DNA from: Hahella sp050299855
GTDB lineage: Bacteria; Pseudomonadota; Gammaproteobacteria; Pseudomonadales; Oleiphilaceae
Direction: 5' to 3'
DNA: 64,000 nt
Assembly: GCA_050299855.1 (NCBI GenBank)
Contig: JBNKWQ010000030.1
Span: forward strand, 152,060-216,059
In this document: positions 37,490 through 47,016 of the stretch, piece by piece
Layout: each line of letters begins with the position of its first letter
How positions within the stretch are numbered: position 1 is the first letter of the stretch
Notes under the pieces: model-generated
What the model was told of the DNA's origin: nothing
Seen by the model: only the letters and a program-made list of their open reading frames with translations
The model's database searches: none
Program-made: the position numbers and the translations under genes

Positions 37490-39024
37490 AGCGCGGTATG
37501 TTATCTATATGGTTATTACCCGCAATAGCCGGTGCCTGTCTCCCTTTCAGCTTTGCACCTTATTATTTCTGGCCAATAGCCTTTCCGGCTCTTGGGCTAC
37601 TTTACAGGTTTTTTGCTTACAGTAATGTCAAGCAGGCCCTAATCCAGGGCTGGACGTTTGGACTGGGTTTTTTTGGCGTCGGTGTATCCTGGGTTTATGT
37701 CAGCATCCATGAACATGGAAATGCCCCAATACCATTGGCATTGGCTCTAACGGCCCTGTTTGTCGCAGCCATCGCTATCTTCCCTGCTGTTCAATTTGCC
37801 TTGACGGCCAAACTAAGCCGCAGCATACATAGCATTACTAACCTGATCATATTTATCAGCATGTGGGTCCTGTTCGAATGGATTCGCAGCTGGCTTTTTA
37901 CCGGATTTCCGTGGCTGTATCTGGGTAACGCTTTTATCGATACGCCCCTCGCCGGTTGGGCACCAATTGCAGGCGTTTACGGTGTGTCACTATTAAGCCT
38001 TTTGTCAGTCGCCTGCCTCTATCTCGCCTGGCACTACAGGCGCAAGGAAATCGTCATTTCCGCTACAGGGCTGCTATTGGCCATCTGGCTAGGTGGAGCT
38101 TTTTTAGGCCAGGTTCGTTGGACGGACCCGGCTCCTAACTCCTTTAAAGTCAGCATGGTGCAAGCTAATATTCCTCAGGAAGAAAAATGGCTACCCGCCA
38201 ACCGCAGCCGGATTACCCGGGACTACCTGGACCTGACAGACACACTCTGGGGCAGTGATTTGATAATATGGCCGGAAACAGCACTTCCTTATTTCAAACA
38301 TCAGGCCGAGAGCTTTCTCGCAAAACTGGATAAAAAAGCCCGAGAGACTAACACCGCGCTGGCAATGGGCATTCTCAGCGCTGACTTCAACAGTCTGGGC
38401 GAAGCAACCATTTACAACAGTTTCACCATTGTAGGTCTGGGTGAAGGTTTATATAACAAACAGAAACTGGTCCCTTTTGGTGAATATGTACCGCTTGAGG
38501 AACAACTGCGGGGACTGATTCAGTTTTTCAATCTGCCCATGTCTGATATGGCCAAAGGCTCAGATCAACAAACCAGCCTGAAGTTTGGCAACGCACACCT
38601 GATGCCGCTGATCTGTTACGAGGTGGTTTACCCGGATTTTGTAGCAGCTTATGCCCAAACGGCTGATATTTTGGTGACAGTCAGTAATGACAGTTGGTTT
38701 GGTGCCTCCATTGGCCCCCACCAGCATCTGCAAATTGCACAGATGCGGGCGCTTGAAACACAGAAATATATGTTGCGCAGTACTAATAATGGCATTACTG
38801 CCATCATAGACCCCTGGGGCCAGGTAATGACCAAGGCTGCACAATTTGAAAAGACCGTCCTAACCGGTGAGGCTCGATTACAGAAAGGTGAAACGCCATT
38901 TGTAAAAACCGGCTCCACACCTGTGCTATTGCTGGTTTTTGGTATTCTCTCCGGCGCCTGCTGGCATGCCCGCAAAAAGGTTTCAGCGAAATCCGATAGC
39001 AAAGAACAGCTGTCGGCGACTTAA
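37486..39024 (+). CDS. lnt: Apolipoprotein N-acyltransferase
   Basis: A 512-residue inner-membrane enzyme that adds the third acyl chain to lipoproteins. An N-terminal membrane region (about 1-210) is followed by a nitrilase domain with the Glu-Lys-Cys triad in IIWPETALPYF, YNKQKLVPFGEYVP and LMPLICYEVVYPD. ATG overlap with corC shows coupled translation. It ends the miaB-ybeZ-ybeY-corC-lnt run. Confidence 0.96.
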   Translation: MKRGMLSIWLLPAIAGACLPFSFAPYYFWPIAFPALGLLYRFFAYSNVKQALIQGWTFGLGFFGVGVSWVYVSIHEHGNAPIPLALALTALFVAAIAIFPAVQFALTAKLSRSIHSITNLIIFISMWVLFEWIRSWLFTGFPWLYLGNAFIDTPLAGWAPIAGVYGVSLLSLLSVACLYLAWHYRRKEIVISATGLLLAIWLGGAFLGQVRWTDPAPNSFKVSMVQANIPQEEKWLPANRSRITRDYLDLTDTLWGSDLIIWPETALPYFKHQAESFLAKLDKKARETNTALAMGILSADFNSLGEATIYNSFTIVGLGEGLYNKQKLVPFGEYVPLEEQLRGLIQFFNLPMSDMAKGSDQQTSLKFGNAHLMPLICYEVVYPDFVAAYAQTADILVTVSNDSWFGASIGPHQHLQIAQMRALETQKYMLRSTNNGITAIIDPWGQVMTKAAQFEKTVLTGEARLQKGETPFVKTGSTPVLLLVFGILSGACWHARKKVSAKSDSKEQLSAT

Positions 39025-39076
39025 TGACGAACAACCTAAAGATCAGCCAGCCACTTTAGACCGGCTGTCCCGCCCA

Positions 39077-39643
39077 CTAAATATCAGCCTCTCCGCTTTC
39101 CACCTCAGACTCTGGCGGCCAGCGGGAGGTGACGCGCTGGAAGTAGATACTGCCGCAACGGTGACAAGGCTCGATGTGCGTGGTCTCCACCAGACAAATC
39201 ATTTTTTCACACTGGGTACATTGCAACATACCCGGTATGGCAATTTCACCCGCCACATAGACTCCGGGATCATGATTCAGCCGATGGTCCAGACTTTCAT
39301 GCTCAACGGTGGTTTTATCGGCAATGGATAATAATGTTTGCCTGAGCTTATGCTCTACCAAATCCAGGTCCATCTTGAGCCACTCTTTCAACCCACTGCC
39401 AGTTTCAGCCATGTACTTGGTGAGACCTTCAAGATCACGCTTTAAATAGGCCTTAATAAGAGACCATTCTTCCCGGGTCAGCCGCATAACTCCCTGCTCG
39501 AACTCGACGGCTTTCTCAATTTCTTCCTTGACCGTCTCCCAGGTACTGACTTCCGCGTTCGCCAGTGACTTTTCAACGCGATCAAGCACCTTGCCATGCG
39601 CATCCAACGCTTTGTCAGACAGTTTATCAGTGTCATCAACCAT
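39077..39643 (-). CDS. Zinc-ribbon protein of the YbeL/DUF1451 family
   Basis: A 188-residue protein with a helical N-terminal two thirds and a C-terminal zinc ribbon: LQCTQCEKMICLVE and EPCHRCGSIYFQR give two CxxC pairs. The segment DHRLNHDPGVYVAGEI resembles the block before the ribbon in E. coli YbeL, which likewise lies near leuS. Function unknown. Convergent with lnt and divergent from leuS. Confidence 0.85.
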   Translation of the reverse strand: MVDDTDKLSDKALDAHGKVLDRVEKSLANAEVSTWETVKEEIEKAVEFEQGVMRLTREEWSLIKAYLKRDLEGLTKYMAETGSGLKEWLKMDLDLVEHKLRQTLLSIADKTTVEHESLDHRLNHDPGVYVAGEIAIPGMLQCTQCEKMICLVETTHIEPCHRCGSIYFQRVTSRWPPESEVESGEADI

Positions 39644-39983
39644 TAATTTTCCCTCCGAACTGACAACGATAGCGAATATCGTGGCTTCATCATGTTCATT
39701 CCGAATAGCCTCTTCGACTGATCCTCATAATAAGTGTAGGCGCTTCTGGCAGGTTCCGAAAATGAAGATTCTGGTCATATTCAAAGCAGCCTGCCCCTAC
39801 CTGTCGATTACCGGATGGGGTAGAATAACCGGCTTTCGTTTATTTGAGCTCCCGAAGAACAACCAGACGAAGCCATAGTGAAGATCAGGTTGCCACGAAT
39901 GCCTACCCAGTGGACTTGATCCAGGGCAATGCCCCGCCAGAAAACGTCATTCACCCTTATTTGATCGAAGACCCGAAATAGTG
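39644..39983. other. Control region upstream of leuS
   Basis: 340 bases between two divergent genes. It contains a TAGAAT at 39821-39826 with no good -35. No T-box or leader-peptide structure (such as a run of Leu codons) is apparent. Plus-strand frames here have no family resemblance. Confidence 0.4.
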
Positions 39984-42569
39984 ATGGAAGAACTTTACCA
40001 CCCGAAGAAAGTCGAGACCGAAGCGCAGAGTTATTGGGAAGAACACCAGTCATTCAAGGTGGTCGAAGATCCCAGCAAGGAAAAATACTACTGCCTGTCC
40101 ATGTTCCCCTACCCAAGCGGCAAGCTGCACATGGGCCATGTCCGCAACTACACCATCGGCGACGTTATCTCCCGCTATCAGAGGATGCAGGGTAAAAATG
40201 TCATGCAGCCCATGGGCTGGGATGCGTTCGGTTTACCTGCCGAGAACGCAGCCATCAAGAATAACGTCCCCCCGGCCAAGTGGACCTACGAAAATATTGA
40301 GTACATGAAGAACCAGCTTAAACTGCTGGGCTTCGGCTATGACTGGGATCGTGAAGTCGCCACCTGCAAACCTGACTACTATAAGTGGGAACAGTGGTTC
40401 TTCACCCGCCTTTACGAAAAAGGCCTGGTTTACAAAAAAATGTCTACCGTGAACTGGGACCCCGTCGATGAAACCGTACTTGCCAATGAGCAGGTTATTG
40501 ACGGCAAAGGCTGGCGCTCCGGCGCAGCCGTTGAACGCCGCGAAATCCCCCAATGGTTTATCAAGATTACCGACTATGCAGAGCAGTTGCTGAACGACCT
40601 GGATCATCTGGATAACTGGCCGGAACAGGTCAAAACCATGCAACGCAACTGGATCGGCCGCTCCGAAGGGGTTGAGCTGAAGTTTGGCGTCAAGGATTCA
40701 GAGTCTGAACTGGAAGTCTATACTACCCGCCCGGACACACTAATGGGCGTTACCTACGTTGCCCTGGCCCCTCAACATTCGTTGGCAACCATCGCGGCGA
40801 AGGAATCCAGCACGCTGACTGAATTTATCAACACTTGCAAAAACACCAAGATGGCTGAAGCAGAAATGGCCACCATGGAAAAGCAGGGCATGGATACCGG
40901 CCTGAAGGCCATCCATCCAATTACAGGTGTGGAAATTCCAATCTGGGTCGCCAACTTTGTCTTGATGGACTACGGTTCTGGCGCGGTCATGTCTGTTCCT
41001 GCCCATGATGAGCGCGATCATGAGTTTGCCATCAAGTATGGCCTGGAAATCAAACAGGTTATTGCCCCCAAGAACGATGAAGAAATTGATATCCAGGAAG
41101 CGGCCTACACCACCAAGGGATTGCTGATCAATTCCGGTGAGTTTACCGGCATGACATCCGAAGAAGCTTTCGATGCCATTTCAGCCAAACTGGAGTCTCG
41201 TGATAAAGGACACAAGACCGTTAATTACCGGTTGCGCGACTGGGGTGTTTCTCGCCAGCGTTACTGGGGCGCCCCCATTCCCATGCTCACCCTGGAAGAT
41301 GGAACAGAACTGCCAGTCCCGCTGGAAAATCTACCGGTAGCCCTTCCTGAAGATGTGGAAATGGATGGAGTTAAGTCTCCAATTAAAGCCGATCCTGAAT
41401 GGGCCAAGCGGATCATAAACGGCCAGAACGCCACCCAAGAAACCGACACTTTTGACACTTTCATGGAGTCTTCCTGGTATTACGCACGTTTCTGTTGCCC
41501 AAACCTGGATAACGCCATGCTGGATCCGCAAGCGGCAAACTATTGGCTGCCTGTTGATCAATATGTCGGTGGTATTGAGCACGCTATTCTGCACCTGCTT
41601 TACTCCCGCTTCTTCCATAAGTTGTTACGCGATGAAGGCTTGGTAAATAGTGACGAGCCGTTCAAGAATTTGCTGTGTCAGGGTATGGTGATCGCAGAAA
41701 CCTTCTTCAGGACTGAAGATGGTGGCAAAAAAACCTACTTTAACCCCAAAGATGTACGGGTACAGCATGATGATAAGGGCAAAGCCATTGGTGCGGTTTC
41801 GATAGAAGACGGACAACCGGTGGAAATCGGCGGCAAGGAAAAAATGTCCAAATCGAAGAACAACGGTGTGGACCCACAGGACCTGATCGATCAATACGGT
41901 GCCGATACCGTTCGTCTGTTTACCATGTTCGCCGCGCCGCCAGAGCAATCTTTGGAGTGGTCTGATTCGGGCGTTGAAGGGGCTCATCGCTTCTTGCGCC
42001 GGTTATGGAAGCAGGTGCACGCGCATATGGAAAACAGCGCCACTGAGGCCCTGAATCCTCTGGTGTTGAACGAAAAACAGAAAACTCTGCGCCGCAAAAC
42101 ACATGAGACCATTCATAAGGTAAGCGACGATGTCAGCCGCCGCATGACTTTCAACACAGCCATTGCGGCCGTGATGGAACTGCTCAATGATGTCAGCCGC
42201 TTTGAAGACGGCTCAGCCCAAGGCTGCGCTGTGGTCAGGGAAGCTTTGGAAGCAGCCGTTCTAATGCTGTCACCCATTGTGCCTCACGCATCTCACGCGC
42301 TATGGAACGCCCTGGGGCATGAAGGCACCGTGCTAGATGCCGGCTGGCCATTGACTGATGAAAGTGCACTCGTCAAAGACAGCATCGAAATGGTGGTACA
42401 GGTAAATGGCAAGTTGCGTGCCCGTCTGTCGGGTGCTGTCGGTACCAGTAAAGATGAATGGGAAAAACTGGCTATTGCAGACGAAAACGTACAAAAATTT
42501 GTTGAAGGCAAAAACATCGCTAAGATTATTGTCGTTCCAGGCAAATTGATAAACGTTGTTGCGAAGTAA
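39984..42569 (+). CDS. leuS: Leucyl-tRNA synthetase
   Basis: An 861-residue class Ia synthetase. The HIGH-type motif is SGKLHMGHVRNYTIGDV; the KMSKS loop is EKMSKSKNNGVDPQ. The CP1 editing domain (about 220-420) includes YTTRPDTLMGVTYVALAP and HDERDHEFA. The ATG at 39984 gives the normal N-terminus (MEELYHPKKVE); a GTG one codon earlier is also possible. It leads leuS-lptE-holA. Confidence 0.98.
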   Translation: MEELYHPKKVETEAQSYWEEHQSFKVVEDPSKEKYYCLSMFPYPSGKLHMGHVRNYTIGDVISRYQRMQGKNVMQPMGWDAFGLPAENAAIKNNVPPAKWTYENIEYMKNQLKLLGFGYDWDREVATCKPDYYKWEQWFFTRLYEKGLVYKKMSTVNWDPVDETVLANEQVIDGKGWRSGAAVERREIPQWFIKITDYAEQLLNDLDHLDNWPEQVKTMQRNWIGRSEGVELKFGVKDSESELEVYTTRPDTLMGVTYVALAPQHSLATIAAKESSTLTEFINTCKNTKMAEAEMATMEKQGMDTGLKAIHPITGVEIPIWVANFVLMDYGSGAVMSVPAHDERDHEFAIKYGLEIKQVIAPKNDEEIDIQEAAYTTKGLLINSGEFTGMTSEEAFDAISAKLESRDKGHKTVNYRLRDWGVSRQRYWGAPIPMLTLEDGTELPVPLENLPVALPEDVEMDGVKSPIKADPEWAKRIINGQNATQETDTFDTFMESSWYYARFCCPNLDNAMLDPQAANYWLPVDQYVGGIEHAILHLLYSRFFHKLLRDEGLVNSDEPFKNLLCQGMVIAETFFRTEDGGKKTYFNPKDVRVQHDDKGKAIGAVSIEDGQPVEIGGKEKMSKSKNNGVDPQDLIDQYGADTVRLFTMFAAPPEQSLEWSDSGVEGAHRFLRRLWKQVHAHMENSATEALNPLVLNEKQKTLRRKTHETIHKVSDDVSRRMTFNTAIAAVMELLNDVSRFEDGSAQGCAVVREALEAAVLMLSPIVPHASHALWNALGHEGTVLDAGWPLTDESALVKDSIEMVVQVNGKLRARLSGAVGTSKDEWEKLAIADENVQKFVEGKNIAKIIVVPGKLINVVAK

Positions 42570-42594
42570 TGGTAGACCCGAGGCAAATACATTG

Positions 42595-43125
42595 ATGCTG
42601 ACACCAAAGAACTTCAGCCAAGGCTATCTGGTGGCACTATTGGCCTCGGGACTATTACTACTCAGTGGTTGCGGTTTCCATCTGCGCGGACAATTGGTAT
42701 TGCCGGAAAACCTGCAGCAGGTACAACTGGAGTGCAAAGCGGATAACAGCCGACAGTTATGCCTAAACATCCGTAATTTATTACAGGATGCAGATATAAC
42801 GGTTGTACCGGCCAATATTACCGGCACCCCTGTGGCGAGACTGCATATTGACGAAATCAGCGATAATCGGCGAGCGGCCAGTATTGGCAATGATGCTGGG
42901 GTCGCTGAATACGAACTGACACGTTCGGTGAAGTTCCGCTTCAACGATGAGCAGGGCAATTCAGTAATTGCAGACGGCAAGACCACGCAGTTTCAGTCTT
43001 ACCGTTTTGATGAGCTGAGCATCCTTGGCAAAGACAAGGAAGAAGAACAGATCCGCGAAGAACTGGACCAGTTATTGGCCCAGGACATTCTGAGCAGGGT
43101 CGCTGCCAGTGCTGCCAACTACTGA
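42595..43125 (+). CDS. lptE: LPS-assembly lipoprotein LptE
   Basis: A 176-residue outer-membrane lipoprotein that plugs the LptD barrel. The lipobox is LLSGCGFHLRG with the acylated Cys at about residue 23, followed by the family motif GFHLRGQL. The ATG at 42595 gives a proper signal peptide; the longer open frame would add a charged stretch. The leuS-lptE-holA order is the standard one. An adjacent LptE protein is expected because the essential LptD partner is encoded elsewhere. Confidence 0.95.
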   Translation: MLTPKNFSQGYLVALLASGLLLLSGCGFHLRGQLVLPENLQQVQLECKADNSRQLCLNIRNLLQDADITVVPANITGTPVARLHIDEISDNRRAASIGNDAGVAEYELTRSVKFRFNDEQGNSVIADGKTTQFQSYRFDELSILGKDKEEEQIREELDQLLAQDILSRVAASAANY

Positions 43126-43148
43126 CACCAGAGCATGAGCGTCTTACT

Positions 43149-44171
43149 GTGAGAATCCGGCCAGACCAACTCACCCAGGCATTGTCCAAGCACCCGCCAA
43201 CCATATTTGTGGTGAGTGGCGATGAACCTCTGTTACATCTTGAAGCCAGCGACGAGATCCGCCGGCACTGTCGTCAGCAGGAGTTTCTGGAGCGTCTGGC
43301 TTTCCACGCACCCAAGAACTTTGACTGGAATCTGCTTGAGGAACACGCCCAATCCTATTCACTTTTTGGCGAAAAGAAACTGATCGAGATTCATCTGGAG
43401 TCCCTCCCCAATGATCAGGGCAAAAAAGCCTTACAGGCCTGGGCCGAGCGCCCGCCGGAAGATGCTTGCCTGCTGATACTCAGTGCCAAAATAGAATCAT
43501 CCACGCTTAACACCAAATGGTTCAAGGCAATTGAAAGCCATTGTCTGCATGTGCAGATCTGGCCGATCAGCCATGATCAGCTACCGCAGTGGGTCAGCCA
43601 GCGCATGCATAAGGTTGGCTTTCATCCAACCGCCGCAGCAGTGAAAGCCCTATGCGATCATGTCGAAGGTAACTTGCTGGCAGCCCAGCAGGAAATTGAA
43701 AAACTACGATTACTGAATACCCAGGAACAAGTAGACGTTGACGATATCCTCAAAGGCATCGCCAACAGTAACAAGTACACCGTATTTAATCTGGTGGATG
43801 CCTGTCTTGAGCGTGACGCCAAGCAGGCGGTGAAGATTCTGCAGACTCTGCAGGCGGAATCTTTTGAACCCAGCATTGTACTGTGGTCCCTATCCCGAGA
43901 AACCCGTGTGCTGGCCAAACTATTCCGCGCAAGACAAGCCCGCGGCAATATCGACCAGGTGTTGCAAAAGGAACGGGTGTTCAAGAATAAGTGGTCGCTG
44001 TATAAGAAGTATCTGACCAAGGCGAGTCCTGCCCATCTGACCCGGCTGCACCATTATTGCCAGCTGGCGGATAAAGCCATCAAGGGAATGGAGCCCCAAT
44101 CCCCCTGGTCTCTGCTTATGGAGGCAACTCTTGTGCTGTCAGGGGTTATCGCGGTTCAAGCCACCCCCTGA
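43149..44171 (+). CDS. holA: DNA polymerase III delta subunit
   Basis: A 340-residue clamp-loader delta subunit. Family features are FVVSGDEPLLHLEASDEIR near the start, YSLFGEKKLIEIHL, and a helical collar at the C-terminus. It starts at GTG 43149, 23 bases after lptE. It is convergent with the MFS gene, 8 bases apart, with no terminator visible. Confidence 0.95.
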   Translation: MRIRPDQLTQALSKHPPTIFVVSGDEPLLHLEASDEIRRHCRQQEFLERLAFHAPKNFDWNLLEEHAQSYSLFGEKKLIEIHLESLPNDQGKKALQAWAERPPEDACLLILSAKIESSTLNTKWFKAIESHCLHVQIWPISHDQLPQWVSQRMHKVGFHPTAAAVKALCDHVEGNLLAAQQEIEKLRLLNTQEQVDVDDILKGIANSNKYTVFNLVDACLERDAKQAVKILQTLQAESFEPSIVLWSLSRETRVLAKLFRARQARGNIDQVLQKERVFKNKWSLYKKYLTKASPAHLTRLHHYCQLADKAIKGMEPQSPWSLLMEATLVLSGVIAVQATP

Positions 44172-44179
44172 ATCCACTC

Positions 44180-45601
44180 TTATCCCGCCTTGAGGGCTCG
44201 CATCTTCCAGGCTGGAATCACGGCTATCAACGATAACAATCCCATAATACCGAATGCCTCATAAAAGCTCAGGCTGGACGCAAGCGAACTACCGGTTTCA
44301 ATACCTGTTGAATCCGCCCCCGACTCTAGAATCACTGCGATCAGATTGGTCCCGAATGCAGCGCCGAACTGACGACTGAAATTGATCATACCTGACGCCT
44401 GCCCCAGATGAAGATCATTCACGTCCAGCAAAGCACCAGTACTTAAAGCAGGCATCAGCAATGCCAGACCGACACGCCCCAAAGCCACCAGCACCATTAA
44501 ATAGACCAGCGATGACCCATTATTGGTAGCCAGCCAAAGTAAAGTCGCCACCCCAAAAGTCGCAAGCCCGGCAATGATGAGTCTGTGCGGCTTGCCACGG
44601 TCTGCGGCACTGCCTGCGAAGGGAAACAGCGCGCCCAACACGATACCGGCAGGGAACATCATCAATCCGGCCTCGGTCGGAGTAAAGTGATAGGCCGTCT
44701 GAACAAAAATCGGAATCAGGTAGGTGGAGCCATATAGCGCCAGCCCCAATGCCAGGGCGACCAACGCCGCATTACGGAAGCTTTTGATGCGCATTAATGA
44801 TAACTGTAACAGTGGAGCAGGGCTGAAGGTCTGTTGCCAGACAAACAGGAACAATGAGACAACCCCCAATATGGCTTCAGGCAGGAGCACCGCCGCATCA
44901 GCAATACCATGTTGCAGACGAGTTAGAGCATCGAGAGAAGCGCCTATACCTAGAGTCAGCAGAGCAAAGCCCAGCCAATCAAAACGGGTCAGGGGCTGGG
45001 ATAAATCGCGGGGCGGCATATAGCGCATGGTCAGGAGAAAACCCGTCAGCGATATTGGTAGTGGCACAAAGAAAACATAGCGCCAGTTCAGTTGGTCGAC
45101 AATAACTCCACCGAGAACAGGGCCCAATGCTGGGGCCAGAATAACGCCAATGCCATAGATACCCATGGCCTTACCACGTTGCTCCTTAGGAAATACACGA
45201 AACAACACGAACATCGCCAGCGGTTGCAACATCCCTGCTGCAGCCCCCTGCACCACCCGGGAGCCAATTAACCAGCCAGGGGCATTACTCAACCCACCCA
45301 GAACCGATGCACCACAAAAAGCCAGCATGGCAAAGGCAATGGAAGCCCTGAGACCGAACCTCTGCATCAGCCAGGAAGTGGTCAGCATGGCAATGGTCAT
45401 GGCCGCCAGAAATCCGGTGGAAAGCCAGTGCGCCACACCTTGGGGCATAGAGAAATATGACATCATCTCAGGCAGCGCCACATTGATAATGGTGGAGGTA
45501 AGAATCGTCGAAATAGTGCCCATCATGACTGTAAGCATGGCCATCCAGCGATAGGAAGCCCCGTAGCGCTCGAACAATGCCGCCAGCGTAGAATCAGTCA
45601 C
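44180..45601 (-). CDS. MFS drug exporter, DHA2 (EmrB-like) family
   Basis: A 473-residue multi-spanning transporter. DHA2 signatures include NVALPEMMSYF after the first helix, WLSTGFLAAMTIAMLTTSWLM, and GIGVILAPALGPVLGGVIVD (motif C of proton antiporters). It starts at GTG 45601 with a GGGGAG ribosome site and overlaps the MarR gene by 8 bases, so the two form an operon controlled by that regulator. The substrates are unknown; no EmrA-like partner is next to it. Confidence 0.92.
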   Translation of the reverse strand: MTDSTLAALFERYGASYRWMAMLTVMMGTISTILTSTIINVALPEMMSYFSMPQGVAHWLSTGFLAAMTIAMLTTSWLMQRFGLRASIAFAMLAFCGASVLGGLSNAPGWLIGSRVVQGAAAGMLQPLAMFVLFRVFPKEQRGKAMGIYGIGVILAPALGPVLGGVIVDQLNWRYVFFVPLPISLTGFLLTMRYMPPRDLSQPLTRFDWLGFALLTLGIGASLDALTRLQHGIADAAVLLPEAILGVVSLFLFVWQQTFSPAPLLQLSLMRIKSFRNAALVALALGLALYGSTYLIPIFVQTAYHFTPTEAGLMMFPAGIVLGALFPFAGSAADRGKPHRLIIAGLATFGVATLLWLATNNGSSLVYLMVLVALGRVGLALLMPALSTGALLDVNDLHLGQASGMINFSRQFGAAFGTNLIAVILESGADSTGIETGSSLASSLSFYEAFGIMGLLSLIAVIPAWKMRALKAG

Positions 45602-46109
45602 CTGAACTCCCCGAGGAATCTACAGCTTCAGACTCTGCAGGATGAACAGGGGGTCCCGCACTTAGGCGTTGCGCGTTTTCGCTGATCTGATCAAATACCC
45701 GAAAGCAGGCCTGCAAGTCGGCATCGCTGACATTGCGCAGCATCTTCTCACGCAACCCGGCTGCGCGCTCATTAAGGCCCTGCAAATAATCCAGGCCCTG
45801 GGGGGTCAAGTTCACCCTTTTAGCCCGACCGTCGGACGGACAGCAGACTCGGCTAATCAGTTGATCTTTTTCCAGGCTATCCATAAACCGCGCCAGGGTT
45901 GGGGATTCGATAGCCAGGGCATGGGCCAATTCGCGCTGGGTCACACCACCACCAAGCCGCTGAATGTAGAGCAAGGTCACCCAGCGAGACTGAGTCAGCC
46001 CTAAATCCTTTAAGCGCTCATCCAATGATTTCCGCCAAAGACGGCTCAGCCGTGAAAGTCGGTAAGAAAAATCCTCGCGCAACTTGTCTGAGGCGAGCAG
46101 CTTTGTCAT
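45594..46109 (-). CDS. MarR family transcriptional regulator
   Basis: A 171-residue winged-helix repressor. The MarR core is visible as LGLTQSRWVTLLYIQRL, then TQRELAHALAIESPTLARFMDSLEKDQLISR (recognition helix) and the wing SDGRAKRVNLTPQG. It is co-transcribed with the MFS exporter and preceded by an 18-bp palindrome, so I infer autoregulation and ligand-released control of the pump, as with EmrR and SlyA types. The start is the ATG at 46109. Confidence 0.93.
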   Translation of the reverse strand: MTKLLASDKLREDFSYRLSRLSRLWRKSLDERLKDLGLTQSRWVTLLYIQRLGGGVTQRELAHALAIESPTLARFMDSLEKDQLISRVCCPSDGRAKRVNLTPQGLDYLQGLNERAAGLREKMLRNVSDADLQACFRVFDQISENAQRLSAGPPVHPAESEAVDSSGSSGD

Positions 46110-46149
46110 ATCCAATTACCTGTCATATGAATGAAGACATATAAAATAG

Positions 46150-46167
46150 TAGTTAGCATGCTAACTA
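46150..46167. promoter_or_regulatory. Palindromic operator for the MarR-family regulator
   Basis: TAGTTAGCATGCTAACTA, a perfect 18-bp palindrome 41 bases before the regulator start, set among AT-rich promoter-like sequence. TTAGC/GCTAA half sites are typical of MarR-family operators. Confidence 0.75.
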
Positions 46168-46203
46168 TATAAGCCTTTGCCCACTATTCGTGATAGCCCT
46201 TAG

Positions 46204-46242
46204 TTAGTGCCCGTCCATAAACCGAATATGGACGGACACTAA
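46204..46242. repeat. Long inverted repeat downstream of GNAT gene
   Basis: TTAGTGCCCGTCCAT (46204-46218) pairs with ATGGACGGACACTAA (46228-46242) with one mismatch over a nine-base loop. The pairing continues imperfectly outward to about 46195 and 46248. There is no T-tract. It could be a mobile-element remnant (paired ends) or a structured 3' end. Confidence 0.7.
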
Positions 46243-46342
46243 CGGGGCACAAGGATGTGCCACCAAAATCGATGGTGTAACCCGTTGAAAGGGAAAGCGT
46301 TAGACTGGGGAGTTGAACAGGGAGATAAATAAAGCGACTTCT

Positions 46343-46825
46343 TTATAACCACTTATACATCATCAGGGCATCCACATAGCCCTCACTTGGATGACAAAAT
46401 GCTTTTGGCAGGCGGCCGACTATCTCAAATCCCAGGCGCTGCCATAACTTCACAGCAACCTCATTGCTGGAAGCGACAAAGTTAAACTGCATGGCAAGAA
46501 ACCCCATTTGCCTGGCCATTTGCTGGGAATGCTCACACATTGCTGTCGCCAGCCCTCTACCTCGGGCACTCGCCGACACCATGTAACCACAATTACTGAC
46601 ATGACTACCGGGCCCCGCCTGATTCGGCTTAATGTAATAGGTCCCTAGAATCTGTCCATTTTCTTCTGCAACAAAGGTTTTTTGCGGTAACCTCAGCCAA
46701 AGATGCTCCGCATCTTCCCGGCTGGTCTCAGGGGAAAAGCCATAGGTCGTACCGGCAGATACAATATCGTGAAATATTGGCCAGATGCCCTCCATATCGA
46801 CGGAGCTTGCTTCTCTGATTAGCAT
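46343..46825 (-). CDS. GNAT family N-acetyltransferase
   Basis: A 160-residue acetyltransferase. The acetyl-CoA loop is seen in SASARGRGLATAMCEHS (R/QxxGxG/A type), with the following VASSNEVAVKLWQRLGFEIVG typical of the phosphinothricin/amino-acid acetyltransferase-like branch. The substrate is unknown. A standalone gene with its ATG at 46825. Confidence 0.9.
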   Translation of the reverse strand: MLIREASSVDMEGIWPIFHDIVSAGTTYGFSPETSREDAEHLWLRLPQKTFVAEENGQILGTYYIKPNQAGPGSHVSNCGYMVSASARGRGLATAMCEHSQQMARQMGFLAMQFNFVASSNEVAVKLWQRLGFEIVGRLPKAFCHPSEGYVDALMMYKWL

Positions 46826-46969
46826 ATTTTATACCCTGCCAGATTGCATATAAGACAACGTTTAGGAGACTCGAGTATAGGCAAAAATGTTTCAGGTTCA
46901 AAAAGTTATACCAATCATATCTAGTAAAAACCATGCATGATTGAAGACACCGCACTTTTCTGCAGGTAA

Positions 46970-46999
46970 AGAAAAAGCCCCTATCAAGGAGCTTTTTCT
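46970..46999 (-). terminator. Intrinsic terminator of the PEP-CTERM gene
   Basis: On the minus strand AGAAAAAGCTCC pairs with GGGGCTTTTTCT around a short loop, one mismatch near the loop, with T-rich stem end and TTTCTTT following. It lies 18 bases past the PEP-CTERM gene stop. Confidence 0.75.
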
Positions 47000-47016
47000 A
47001 AATGGAGGAGTCCTGT

